A stretch of DNA of 64,000 nt from Pyrus communis (lineage: Eukaryota > Streptophyta > Magnoliopsida > Rosales > Rosaceae). Where the stretch lies: assembly GCF_963583255.1 (NCBI RefSeq), contig NC_084809.1:11141997-11205996 (forward strand). The letters are read 5' to 3'. The notes under the pieces were generated by a model. It searched no databases. It was given only the letters and a program-made list of their open reading frames with translations, and was not told where the DNA came from. Of this stretch, positions 11,225 through 21,648 are shown piece by piece. The translations under genes and the position numbers were made by a program. Within the stretch, counting starts at the first letter, position 1, and every line of letters begins with the position of its first letter.

Positions 11225-13980
11225 TGAACTTGACGGTTATAAACGAAAATTCACGATTTAACGGTAATTTTAACTCCGTTTTTTATGATTTTTTACAACT
11301 ACACTCCTTGATCCTATATGAATACAATGAATGAATTCGATCTTCAATTTAAAATATTTACACCAGTGGATACCACAAAATCTTATGTTATACTTAATGA
11401 AAGTATAAATAAACTCTTAAATGTTAGTGAATCTATTGTTTCGATGGTATACGCATTCTACGAAACTAATTTCAATGATCTGACTATCAAATTTATTTGT
11501 ATATGCTTGGAGATTACATATGCCAAAAATCGGGAAAAAAAAATTCAGAGATCAATTAACAGGACAAAAAAATTTGACGGTTATAAACGAAAAATCACGA
11601 TTTAACGGTTATTTTAACTTCGATTTTGATGATTTTTTACAGCTACATTCCTTGACCCTACGTGAATGAACTAGATCGTCAATTTAAAATATTTACACTA
11701 GTGGATACCACAAAATCTTATGTTATACTTAATGAAAGTATAAAAAAAAACTCCTAAGTGTTAGTGAATCTATTGTTTTGATGTGATACGCATTCTACAA
11801 AACTAATTTCAATGATCCAACCGTCAAACTTGTTTGTATATACTTCGAGATCAGATACACCAAAAATCGTAAAAAAAAAAAACATTCAAATATCAAGTAA
11901 CGGGACAAAACTTTTTTGTGGTTATAAATGAAAAATCATGATTTAACGGTTATTTTAACTCCGATTTTGATGACTTTTTTTACAGCTACACTCCTTGATC
12001 CTATATCAATACAATGAACCAATTCGATTGTCAATTTAAAATATTTACACAAGTGGATACCACAAAATCTTATGTTATACTTAATGAAAGTACAAATAAA
12101 CTCTAAGTGTTAGTGAATCTATCGTTTTGATGGGAAACACATTGTACGAAACTAGTTTCAACGATCCAACCGTCAAACTTGTTTGTATATGCTTCGAGAT
12201 CGCATACGCCAAAAATCACAAAAAAAAAACATTCAGATATTAAGTAACAAGACAAACCTTTTCGACGGCTATAAACGAAAAATCACGATTTAACGGTTAT
12301 TTTAACTCTGATTTTGATGATTTTTACAGTTATATTCCTTGATCCTCTATGAATACAATAAACTAATTCGATCGTCAATTTAAAATATTTGCACAAGTGA
12401 ATACCACAAAATCTTATGTTATGTTATACTTATTGAAAGTATAAATAAACTCTAAGTGTTAGTGAATCTATTGTTTTGATTGGACGCGTATTGTACGAAA
12501 TTAGTTTCAACGATCCAACTATCAAACTTGTTTGTATATGTTTCGAGATTACATACACCAAAAATGGCAAAAAACAAACATTCAGAGATTATATAACGGG
12601 ACAAACATTTTCAATGACTATAAACGAAAAATCACGATGTAACAGTTATTTTAACTATGATTTTGATGATTTTTTACTCTTTAAACCCATATAAATACAA
12701 TGAACTAATTCGATCATCAATTTAAAACATTTACACAAGTGGATAACACAAAAGAAAAAAGCAAAAAAAAACCCTAAAAGAAAAGCAAAAAAAAAACAAA
12801 AAAAAACTTTGCACGACGCCGTTGCACCTATGTTGCCCAAATTTCCTTTTTATTTATTTATTTATTTTTATGAGTACAAAATGAATAAATTAAAATCCAC
12901 TTAGTAAACATATATACCATTGAACTTGATGGGAAGCACATTGTACAAAATTTAGTTTCAACGATTCAACCGTCAAACTTATTTGTATATACTTCGAGAT
13001 CGTATACGCCAAACATCGCAAAAAACAAACATTTAGAGATCAAGTAACGGGAAAAAACTTTTCGACAGTTATAAACTAAAAACCACAATTTAACGGTTAT
13101 TTTAACTATGATTTTGATGATTTTTTACAACTCCACTCTTTAAACCTATATGAATACAATGAACTAATTCGATCGTCAATTTAAAACATTTACACAAGTG
13201 GATACCACAAAAGAAAAAGGCAATGCAAGAACTCCAAAAGAAAAGCAAAAGGAAAAAACCAAAAAACAAAAAGAACTACAAAACTTTGCACGACGTAGGT
13301 GTAGCTGCGTCGTGCAAAACAGCTTTGCGCGACGCAATTGCACCTACTTTGCGCAAAGTTTTTTTTATTTTTTATTTTATTTTATTTTATTTTTTTGCCC
13401 TTTTGCTTATGAGTAAAAAATAAACAAATTAAAATCTACTTGGTAAATATATATACCATTGAACTTAATGGGAAACACATTGTACAAAATTAGTTTCATC
13501 GATCTAACCGTCAAACTTGTTTATATATACTTTGAGATTGCATATGCCAAAAATCACAAAAAAAAAAAAAAAATATTCAGAGATCAAGTAATGGAACAAA
13601 ACTTTTCAACGATTATAAACGAAAAATCACGATTTAACAATTATTTTAACTCCGATTTTGATGATTTTTACAGCTACACTCCTTGACCCTATATGAATAC
13701 AAAGAACTGACACGATCGTCAATTTAAAATATTTACACAAGTGAATATCATAAAATCTTATGTTATACTTGATGAAAGTATTAATAAATTCTAAGTGTTA
13801 GGGAATTTATCGTTTTGATGGGAGATGCATTGTACAAAATTAATTTCAACGATCCAACCGTCAAACTTATTTGTATATACTTCAAGATTGCATACGCAAC
13901 AAAAAAAAAAAAACATTCAGAGATCAAGTAACGGGACAAGACTTTTCGACAATTATAAACGAAAAATTACGAAACATTTA
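11225..13980. repeat. Tandem array, about 345-bp unit, about 8 copies
   Basis: The marker TATAAACGAAAAATCACGA recurs at about 11238, 11582, 11923, 12270, 12618, 13070, 13615 and 13955. Spacing is therefore 340-350 bp except where two units are enlarged by insertion of a TTTGCGCGAC-type segment (about 12780-12935 and 13235-13480). Each unit also carries GATCCAACCGTCAAACTTG and TTAACTCCGATTTTGATGA. Short frames inside are repeats of one another and not genes. Confidence 0.85.
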
Positions 13981-13984
13981 ATTG

Positions 13985-14730
13985 TACCCAGATCATAAGG
14001 AAGTATTAGATCATCTGAGCTTGTCTTTGCAAGTTCCTCATTTTCATTCTTTGCTAGCAGTCTTACTTGTTCAATGACCTTCTTGGTCAATTTTACCTAT
14101 TCAACGGATAAGATAAAGGGGCAGTAATGTGAAGGACTATTTGGAAAGCTTTAAAACAGAACTGTTGCAATTGTCATAATTCATAAACTCTATATTAGCA
14201 TGCTACTAAATGAGGAATAACAGACTCAATAGGAGGACAAATCAAACTGTAGGTGAGGAAACCGAATGCAATTACCAATTTAGGTAGAAGTTTAGAAGCA
14301 TCTGAAGGCAGACCACCTCCATCAGCCATCCAAGGAGGCGTTGCACTGTTATTACCCGTCTTTAAACCAGAAGTAATAATCTCGTTCAACCTAGCTTGCA
14401 GGGGAAGTATGTGAAAAAGAGAATCACATAATCACATATGTTAAAGAAGAAGCATTCTCATTTATGGGCTCCGCCACACCAAAAACCAAAACAAATCAAC
14501 CTGTAAAATGACAAACAAACCTTTGCTTCGTCCATCTCAACACTTACATTGTCAAGTCCATCCAACATAGAGGAGTCCTTGCTAATAAGGGAAACCTTAA
14601 GAAAGGGAATAAATCCAGTCATCCAAAATCCTAAAGCAATCACAATCATGTAAAAGAAAACTACAGACTAGGATTGGTGTTAGCTACCCTTGAGATCAAG
14701 TAGGCCCTTAGCAGAAGCATCTACAGACAT
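13985..14730 (-). pseudogene. Captured fragment of an unidentified plant gene
   Basis: Four minus-strand exon-like pieces follow one another. The first, near 14687-14730, starts MSVDASAKGLLDLKG. The next, near 14535-14605, reads LISKDSSMLDGLDNVSVEMD. The third, near 14268-14395, contains LNEIITSGLKTGNN and PPWMADGGGLPSDASKLLPK. The last, near 13985-14090, contains LTKKVIEQVRLLAKNENEEL. Candidate GT and AG dinucleotides lie at the borders, so introns were captured too. I do not recognise the family. The composition (acidic, helical, Lys/Glu-rich end) fits an intracellular soluble or coiled-coil protein. The remainder is missing, cut off by the tandem array. It could be checked by a protein search against plant proteomes. 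Confidence 0.5.
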
Positions 14731-14949
14731 CTATAAACAGATATCTTGTAAATAATGTAACTTATAAATGATGAAAATTTTAGGGGCTAATGATCATGAC
14801 AATAAGGCAATTTATTTCATTTAAATAGTGATCAAATAAGACAAGAAGAAAAAGGGAGCAATATACAAAAAATATATAAACCCATGAGCACTAATGAGAC
14901 TATACCTGCACACGGCCCTAATCAGAGTTGATTAAGTGGAGCAAAAAAA

Positions 14950-15240
14950 GTCATTGACTTTGCGCGACGAATATTGGTGTTACGCAAAATAGCTTTGCGT
15001 GACGCCAGTTTTTGTCGCGCAAAGCTTTTACGCGACATAAGTGCACCTACGTCGCGCAAAGTTGGGAAAAAAACAGTAAAGCATTCTTGGTTTGTAGCCA
15101 AAATCTTGTGCGACGTACAAAACGTCGCGCAAATGGCCTTTGCGCGACGAAGGTTGGTGTCGCACTAAGATGTTTTTTGCAATGTAGATGTACCTACATC
15201 GCGCAAATGGTGTTTTGCGTCGTGTAAAGATGTTTTTTCT
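14950..15240. repeat. CACTA subterminal repeat cluster, right end
   Basis: At least eight direct or inverted copies of TTTGCGCGAC-like motifs lie between 14955 and the CACTA right terminus at 15247, including the hairpin arrangement near 15024-15061 shared with 10840-10881. Confidence 0.75.
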
Positions 15241-15250
15241 ACTAGTGTTT

Positions 15251-16319
15251 GTTGCGTTATTTAAAATTCTATATTCATATTCATCTTTTAGAGTTCATAT
15301 TAATCTTGCATACCCAGTATCATAAGTCGTATTAGTGCTAGAGACAAATTGAGGATAGCCATTCTCCACAGGAACTCCTACTCTCAATCTTTTGATTTAA
15401 CTCCTTCTCCTTTTCTTCTAGCTATATCATTGAACACAAAAAAAGGTTAATACTTAGAGGCTAAAACATACGAATTAGCACGCGTTAATGAGATGATTTC
15501 AAGCTATACTAAGATGATTTCAAATCATCATTTTGAAATCATTCGGCAAACCAAACGTTCAGATTATTTGAAATCTTTGGGCAAACTAAATGTTCAAATG
15601 GTTAGATTAATCCCTGAAAATTAAAAATGAGTGTTATAAGATTTGAGAAATGTAGAGTGTATGTACAAAATTTAAGTTGTATATTGAGAATGTGGGATGT
15701 GGAGATATTATGGGAAAGTATGTGGGGGTGTCTTAAGATAATTTTTAAGTGAAAAAGCAAATGTAGGGTGCATTAAGTATGTGACGTTTATTCAACAATT
15801 TGTAGGGTGTTAATATAATAAGTCAAAAAAAAAAAAAAAAAAAGGAGATATTTCAAGAAAATTCAAAGTTAGCACCTTGAGTTAGCTTCTTTGATTCCAG
15901 TACATTCCAAAACTGAGACAGATTGCTCTTCACTTCCTCTCATAATACACACAAGCAGTTTCCATTTTTTGATCAGGTAAAGCATAGTCTATTTTTTGAA
16001 TCACAATTAGCATTTATTAACAGAATTTTTAAATCATATATCCAATCTCACAAAGAGATCACAATCAAACAGTTGGTATTTGGCAGTGAAACTTAAAAAC
16101 CAAAACTGCACTTTAATGTCCTAGAGAGAACAAAATTGCAAGCAAAAGTAGAATATTGAAGCAATATCGTGATAGTCACGAAATAAGTTTATGGTTTGCT
16201 AATATTGATTATTATGTTCCAAGTTTGTCTCAATTTATCATTTTCTATTAAGTTGAAAGTCTAAACATTTTGGTACTTATCAAGAAAAAACCAAATTAAT
16301 TATTTGATGCTACTTACAA
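15251..16319. other. No gene; AT-rich flank
   Basis: Contains the inverted 27-bp match (15791-15817) to 6044-6070 and an A-run near 15825-15844. No coding evidence. Confidence 0.45.
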
Positions 16320-16324
16320 AACAT

Positions 16325-16480
16325 ATTGGCATATATAGGCCTTGATTAAAAGGATTCAAGCCATGCATGGGAATCAAGAGTATTGACGCTGTCAGGCATA
16401 AAACATGGTTACTGACTCATGGAAATGGCCAAAATATAAGATAGATAAGAAGAAAGTCTACTCCCTTTCTGAAAGTGACT
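16325..16480 (-). repeat. About 140-bp duplicated segment, copy a
   Basis: The sequence around GCTGTCAGGCATAAAACAT, and the following AAATATAAGATAGA...AGAAGAAAGT stretch, recurs at 18025-18180 with modest divergence. It may be a duplicated exon plus intron of the captured membrane-protein gene. The minus-strand reading is MPDSVNTLDSH here and MPDSFNRLDSH in the other copy. Confidence 0.6.
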
Positions 16481-16549
16481 TTCTGCGGTAAAACTTAATT
16501 AGCTTAAGGAACAATATTTCACAAGCTGGAAAGTCATTAACTTTGGAAA

Positions 16550-16965
16550 GATTGTCCCTCTTGAAGATACAGCCCATCATTCGTGCACTCATCAAATTCA
16601 GCCACCATTGCAATCATGTACCACACCTTTCCTGAAAGATCTCTCCTGCATTTCCAAACGGTTCAAAAATGTATAATTTTACTTATCATGAAAGGCCAAG
16701 GAGATTACAATGATTATGGTATGGTGTAAGCAAACTCGATACACTACAACTGATGCATACAATCCAATTAAAATGTTCATGAAAACTACCAACACGATAC
16801 TTGAAACAACCACAATTAGCCACAAAAGGATTGTCAAACCAGCAATAAGGATGCAAGCTATTTCAAGAAATGGACCTTCTCGAGTAATCAGATCATGAAT
16901 CAGTCGATACCAGCCTTTAAGCAGCATATAGTGACTCTTTACAACAACAATTATAGTTTAAACAT
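16550..16965 (-). pseudogene. At3g27390-like membrane protein fragment
   Basis: The minus-strand frame from about 16965 reads VVVKSHYMLLKGWYRLIHDL, then TREGPFLE, then a hydrophobic stretch ending NILIGLYASVVVY. This is collinear with the KSPYML-KGW-RL-HDLI-REGPFLE motif and the membrane segments of the plant family typified by At3g27390, an uncharacterised multi-pass membrane protein. A second piece near 16550-16640 reads EFDECTNDGLYLQEG, in the position of the family's YDEYSND segment. Several conserved residues are changed (for example PYML to HYML and WPLAVV to WLIVVV), and the N- and C-terminal parts are missing. It lies within the candidate Helitron, on the same strand as the TOM20 fragment. 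Confidence 0.7.
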
Positions 16966-17089
16966 AATCTCCACAATCAGCCCCAACACGCCAACTATAT
17001 TACATCCCAGAATGTGAATCAACCTACAATATGTCCCCGAAAAGAATTGAGTTCATAATAAAACCGCTCCTTTAGGCAATGTTATTTCC

Positions 17090-17651
17090 AATGTATTAAA
17101 AGCGTGAGGCGTGGGCGAGGCGTCTGAGGGATAGCCCAGCCTAGGCGTGAGGAGTGAGGCGTGAGGCGAAGCCTTGTGGAACCTTAAATAATAGAGGACT
17201 ATTGAGAAAAACAGAGGAAACAGGGACTCTTAGGGTTTTAAAAATAAAAGAAAAACAGACTTGGCCGAAAAGACGTTGTTTTGGGCCAAGTCATTTAAAA
17301 AAAATTTAAAGGCTTGGCCAAAACGACGTCGTTTTGGACCAAGTCTTTTAAAAAAAACAAAAAATCCCTCTTCTTCTTCGCGATCATCTTCCTCGTGAAG
17401 ATGCCGCACAACCTGCAACCCTAAACCTAGATGGTAGAGCTTGAAAACAAAGCAATCGACTTCGATTTTGGGTCGCGGATGGATCTGGGAACGCCCGCCA
17501 ACCGCCTTTAGGCACACCTTAGCCGCCTAGTCTCGCCTCAATCACGCCTCGGCGAGTTTTCGCCCACTCCCACTGGGCAGAAGCGTTATCACTCCAGCCC
17601 CGCCTCCAAAGCTGTCTAGGCGCGCCTCGGGGCACGTCTTTTAAAACATTG
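17090..17651. mobile_element. Non-autonomous hAT-like element, 562 bp
   Basis: The termini CAATGTATTAAAAG and (inverted) CAATGTTTTAAAAG enclose a GC-rich body of GGCGTGAGGCG / CGCCTAGGCG motifs. The flanks GTTATTTC (17082-17089) and TTTATTTC (17652-17659) match 7 of 8. A minus-strand frame inside has no recognised domain. Confidence 0.6.
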
Positions 17652-18024
17652 TTTATTTCAAATGTTTATATTTGGCTACTGCTACATAATTTGATGACAG
17701 AAGCAAAACAATTCGAGTCACTAATTACAACACGATTACCTTATGGTTTGATTCAAATGTTTATACTTGGTAAAATCAATCACGAATGACTGTTCATATG
17801 TATCTAAGATCACCAATTAAGCAGAATTACTCAGGACTGGCAATATAGGCACCCAAGCATCCCATGACACACTATGATTGAATAACCTGCACAAATATAC
17901 CAATAAATTTGCAGATTAGTAGAAATAATAAAAGAGCGTTTGATGTTGAATGTCAAAAATACATAAAGAAAATAGGTGGACGGATATACATTTCCGAAGA
18001 GATCGATATTGCAATCAGATGGTG

Positions 18025-18180
18025 ATCTATAGAATTCAAGCCTTACGTGGGAATCAAGACGATTGAAGCTGTCAGGCATAAAACATAGTTATTGATCAAT
18101 AGAAAGTGTATACAAAATATAAGATAGAAAATAAGAAGAAAGTATACTCACTTTCTGAAAAGTGACTTTGAAGGCAAGGA
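18025..18180 (-). repeat. About 140-bp duplicated segment, copy b
   Basis: Partner of 16325-16480. The two copies flank the At3g27390-like fragment and the hAT-like element, so a local duplication or two captures of the same exon are possible. Confidence 0.6.
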
Positions 18181-18985
18181 CACAACCTTTCAACATAAAG
18201 CAATATGTAATAGCAATATGTAAAATTCTTAGATGTCACCTCGAGGCCAATGTTACCTTGAGTACAGAGAGCAAAAGCCCCCAAATCTGAAGGAAAACAA
18301 AAGTCTCTCGAGTCTAAAAACAAAACCAAATTAAACACGAAAATATAGAATGTGAGGTTAGAAACAAAACCCCCAAAATTACAAAAACGAAATTTGAACA
18401 CAAAACCTATTTTTAAATCCAAATTTACACATCTAAACACATAATATTCAAAACACAAAATTACTCCGGCAAAGAACTCACAGAAAACAATACCTTTTAT
18501 GGGCTAAGTTTTTCTTCGAATCGACACCAGATTCAACATTTTCAGCAAGAGGACGTTATGGCTTGTAGTTCCAGAGTGAAAGTACTGAAATAACAATCGT
18601 TTTCAGCAAGAAAGTGAAAGAGATAAGTCGAGGTTTGAGAGCGAGAGAACGGTGAGAGAGAGAGAGAGAGAGAGAGGAACCTTCTTGCATGCTTGAGTGA
18701 GCTCGGCTTTTCAATCCGTCTTTCCTTCTCGATGAGCAACACGTGTATAGAACCAAATGCAATAGCCTGACTTTTCCATCGTATTCACCCAGCGATGAAA
18801 GACACGTAGAACCAAAAGGGCAAAACGGTCATATTACTGTAGAAGCGCGACATTAAAACAAAGATTATGAAAAATTTGAGGGGCGTTTTTCGCCACTCCA
18901 CTGCCCACGAATAGTAACCGGGAGTTTGGGCTTTAGTATATTTAAATATGATTTGATATATATTTTTAATTTTTCTGAATTTTAA
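18181..18985. other. No gene; (GA)n microsatellite at 18653-18676
   Basis: Holds a GA-dinucleotide run that resembles the 5' leader of many plant genes, and may be the promoter or leader part of the captured At3g27390-like gene. The right border of the candidate Helitron is near 18976. Confidence 0.4.
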
Positions 18986-19280
18986 TTCTTGACACCAAAA
19001 GAAGGGGAGAATAAATTCTAATCAATAGCTAACTTGGTTCAGCCAATAAGAGTTAACTCTTCATTCAAATAAATCAGAGTGTGTTTTGCTTGTATCAAAT
19101 ATTCTTGATTCTTTCGTTCATTTCTCTGAGTGAAATTAAGAGAGGTGTGGTATAGTTTGTAAACTTATCAGTAACATTATTTGGTATTAGTTTGTAAACT
19201 GAATGCTAACATTGAGGGAAGGAGTGACAATGCTCCATATCGAGGAATTTTGAGCTGTGAAGGGGAAGGAAGGGTCATAG

Positions 19281-20634
19281 CAGGCCCGGCCCAGGCCTAG
19301 TGCCACTAGGGCAGCTGTCCAGGGCCCCAAAATGAAGGGGCCACCAAAATATAAAAACCCAAATAACTAAAAGTATAAAAAAAAAAATAATAATAATAAT
19401 AATAAAAAAAAAAAAAAAAAACAAAACAAAACATAATGGGGACCACTCGGTCCCCAATTAACCCTAAGTCCCAAATACTTCCAACCCTTTCTCGATTCCC
19501 CACCCCCCTTTGTTCCCCACTTCCCTTACTTCCCTACCCACTTCCTTGCCGTCCTTGACTCTCCCTTTTCTTTCTCTCAATTCCATTAGCTGCTGCAAGA
19601 GTGATTTATTGTTTCGATGTTTCCTGAGTTGACAACTCAAGTCAACTACAAGTGCAAGCTGCTGCACACAGCCAGACAGGCAAGGCAATCCTCCTCAGCT
19701 CAGCGCCAGGCCCATTAACCATTGGGCATTGCCGCATTGGCTGCAAGTGCATTCACTCATCACCAACCCTTTTGAGTTTTGAGGTAAAGTAATTTTTAAA
19801 ATTTGAATTATCAATTTATAATTTAATATAAAATTTTGCAATGCAAGTGACATAGAATTATATGATAAATTGATAATTGATGTATAGAATTGTTGTTGTT
19901 GATGAATTGAATTCTTGATAATTGAATTATTTGATTTCATTCAAACCCAATTTTTAGATTCAACTTTTATAATATGTTAGACTATGTGTTAGTATTTTTA
20001 TAATATATAATATGTGTTCGAATGATAATTTTGATAGGAAAATTTTGTTATATCATGTGCAGGTAATTTTTGCAAACAAATTATCGAAACCATGTCTTTT
20101 AGGAAACAACTCTCTGGTAATATGAAAAGGAAAAAAAAGGCAAAGGATAATGAAATTGCCGAAAGTTTAGGAGGATCTCTTAATAAATTTTTCTCTACAA
20201 AGAATGACTCAGTTGAAAATTTGAGAGAAAATGATGTTGGTGAAGAGTCACAAAATGTTATTGGGGACTTTCATGATCATGAAAATGGTAGTGATTTAGA
20301 AGAAAATGTTGGCGATGAGTCTCAAGACCATGAAAATGGTGGTGATGTGGATTTAAATGTTGATGATGATCATATTGGTGTAGAGGAAAATATTGAATCT
20401 CCTGAACCTATGTCCCCCCGTTGTATATTTTCTCAAGTTGTATATTTTGGTACTATGTCCCCCTTGTTGTATATTTTCTCAAGTAATTTAATTTGGGCGA
20501 GGACCTAACCTCCAAACTTCGACTAGGTTCCAACCCTCGTTAAATATATATTTTTTAAACATATGTTTCCATATTAAAAAAGGGCACATTTTGAGCTTTC
20601 GCATTGGGCACCCAAAAACTCAAGACCGGCCATG
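19281..20634 (+). mobile_element. hAT element, internally deleted, 1354 bp
   Basis: It starts CAGGCCCGGCC and ends GACCGGCCATG, with a perfect 8-bp target repeat GGTCATAG at 19273-19280 and 20635-20642. Only the N-terminal part of a transposase remains. D2 keeps the empty site (about 50848-50855). Confidence 0.9.
20092..20508 (+). pseudogene. hAT transposase N-terminal fragment
   Basis: An open frame of 138 codons begins MSFRKQLSGNMKRKKKAKDN and includes LNKFFSTK, the usual start of plant hAT transposases of the TTF / ZMYM1-like group. This is followed by an acidic region with two DHENG repeats. The zinc-finger, RNase H-like catalytic and dimerisation regions are all missing, so the element cannot mobilise itself. 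Confidence 0.65.
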
Positions 20635-20816
20635 GGTCATAGATTGTGGTTTATGTCACAATGTTACTGAATATGTCTTCTTTGACTCTGGCCATACAAT
20701 ATCTTCTTTATTGATTCCTTACAATCTCAAAGCCCAATCTGAAACTAATTTTTCTTTGCTAACACAATAGACCAGCCATCAGCATCTCCAAGAATAATTT
20801 TAAAACTTAGTTGGTT

Positions 20817-20990
20817 CTTTTTTTTTTTTAACAAAACATATTATTTACACTAAGGAGTTGGTGGAGTGGGCTAAGTCTCACAATGGACTAGTAATAATGT
20901 GGTTCAAATTCGTCTTTGCGCGAGAATTCAACCTGAAACATCTCACTTACAAGTGAAAATGAATACCACTATACCGTAGTACTAAGTGGC
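20817..20990 (-). mobile_element. tRNA-derived SINE in D1
   Basis: On the minus strand it starts GCCACTTAGTACTACGG, carries a degenerate box B AGGTTGAATTCTCG and ends in an A-run. A 15-bp target repeat (AAAACTTAGTTGGTT / AAAATTTAGTTGGTT, 14 of 15) lies at 20802-20816 and 20991-21005. The same insertion is at 51031-51218 in D2, so it predates the duplication. Confidence 0.75.
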
Positions 20991-21498
20991 AAAATTTAGT
21001 TGGTTTAGCTAGTGAATAGTGTCAAAGAATCATTTTATCTACCTAATTTAACTTTTTTGTCAAAATAAATAAATTTCATTAATTAAAAAGGATAGTGCAA
21101 GATAAAAAATAAAATAAAAAAAATAAAAAAATAAAACCTAAAAAGCAGTCCAAAGCAACCAAGTACAAGAAAAACAACAACAATTTAAATACAATAAAAA
21201 GACCCAAAAGTAGCCAAATCACTACAAAACCTAGATATGAAAGATCGTTGGCTCCACCAAACAGTTGTGCCCCCATCAGAAAGACTAGATGAACCCACAA
21301 AATGACTACATGAACTGGAAATGGGGGTGAACGAGTCACCCATGCAAAAAACGCTACTATGATCCTACTAAATAATAGTGCTAATAACACTTTAACACCA
21401 CCCAACGCCAAAGCGCGCCCAAGTCGAGTAGTAGAGGTTGATAGTTGAAAACTCGCAATGGAAGCAACATCTGAGTAAGAGAGTAGCATGAAAGCTCA

Positions 21499-21648
21499 AA
21501 TTGGTTGGAAATTTGAAAAAAAAAAAAAATTCAATCAATTGTATTATCATACTTGTTGTACTGAGTCATATTCCCGGCAAACTGAAAATTTTCTCTTAAA
21601 TAGAGCACACATTTTCATTTCCAAAGACAGAGAGTGTAAGATGAGATG
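21499..21648 (+). repeat. Segmental duplication, upstream block U2 (left part)
   Basis: Matches 1145-1300 (shared AATTCAATCAATT, GAGTCATATTCC and CATTTCCAAAGAC), then is interrupted by an LTR element. It resumes at 29456. Confidence 0.85.

Larger units (their letters stand above)
6411..15247 (-). mobile_element. CACTA (En/Spm) element carrying host gene fragments
   Basis: The left end is CGCTAGTACAAAAAACA (a decayed CACTA terminus) and the right end is the complement of CACTAGTAGAAAAAACA. A 3-bp target repeat TTT lies at 6408-6410 and 15248-15250. Clusters of the subterminal motif TTTGCGCGAC and its complement fill 6420-6650 and 14950-15235, with further clusters inside. A remnant of the plant En/Spm-type transposase C-terminus lies at 6802-6996. 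Most of the interior is a satellite-like array and fragments of two host genes, so this is a non-autonomous, gene-carrying (Pack-CACTA type) element. A solo LTR is nested at 7649-8450. Confidence 0.7.
4991..18980 (-). mobile_element. Candidate gene-capturing Helitron (nested, about 14 kb)
   Basis: Copy 2 shows that about 14 kb was inserted in copy 1 right after the GDSL stop codon, because the sequence resumes with D-type homology at 18991. Read on the minus strand, the left border ends with the GC-rich motif CCCGCAGCAACGCGC followed about 10 bases later by CTAGCTAG and a host T. This is the layout of a plant Helitron 3' end (hairpin-like motif, CTRR, insertion between A and T). The right border (5' end) is less clear: TCAGAAAAATTAAAAATAT on the minus strand near 18976 is a candidate. 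Host-gene fragments inside (TOM20 and At3g27390-like) both lie on the minus strand, as expected for Helitron capture. No helicase was seen. Confidence 0.5.
19226..20705 (+). pseudogene. GDSL lipase last-exon relic, split by a hAT element
   Basis: Before the hAT insertion, 19226-19280 aligns with exon 5 of the GDSL genes (CCATATCGAGGAATT and the glycine-rich segment). After it, 20643-20700 reads CHNVTEYVFFDSGH, matching CDNVTEYVFFDSFH of the intact genes, with the catalytic Asp and His still visible. Frameshifts break the frame and no other exons remain. The same relic occurs in D2, so it predates the segmental duplication and marks an older tandem GDSL array. Confidence 0.75.
18991..21402 (+). 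repeat. Segmental duplication, downstream block D1
   Basis: Runs parallel to 50570-51858, beginning at CACCAAAAGAAGGGGAGAAT and ending at TTTAACACCACCCAAC. The copies differ by a hAT insertion here (19281-20634) and a SINE insertion in D2. Both share a minus-strand SINE and a GDSL last-exon relic. Confidence 0.9.

Noticed and set aside
11318..13686. Short frames with similar peptides (for example INLIKFICICLEIT-like)
   Set aside because: They are the same satellite unit translated several times; no start or splice context.
10795..15240. Clustered short repeats considered as a CRISPR-like array
   Set aside because: Spacing is irregular, repeats occur in both orientations, and the setting is a plant CACTA element.
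21079..21489. 136-codon hydrophobic minus-strand frame in D1
   Set aside because: The counterpart in D2 is broken by a SINE and frameshifts, and the composition reflects T-rich DNA. It more likely reflects a repeat 3' end than a membrane-protein gene.
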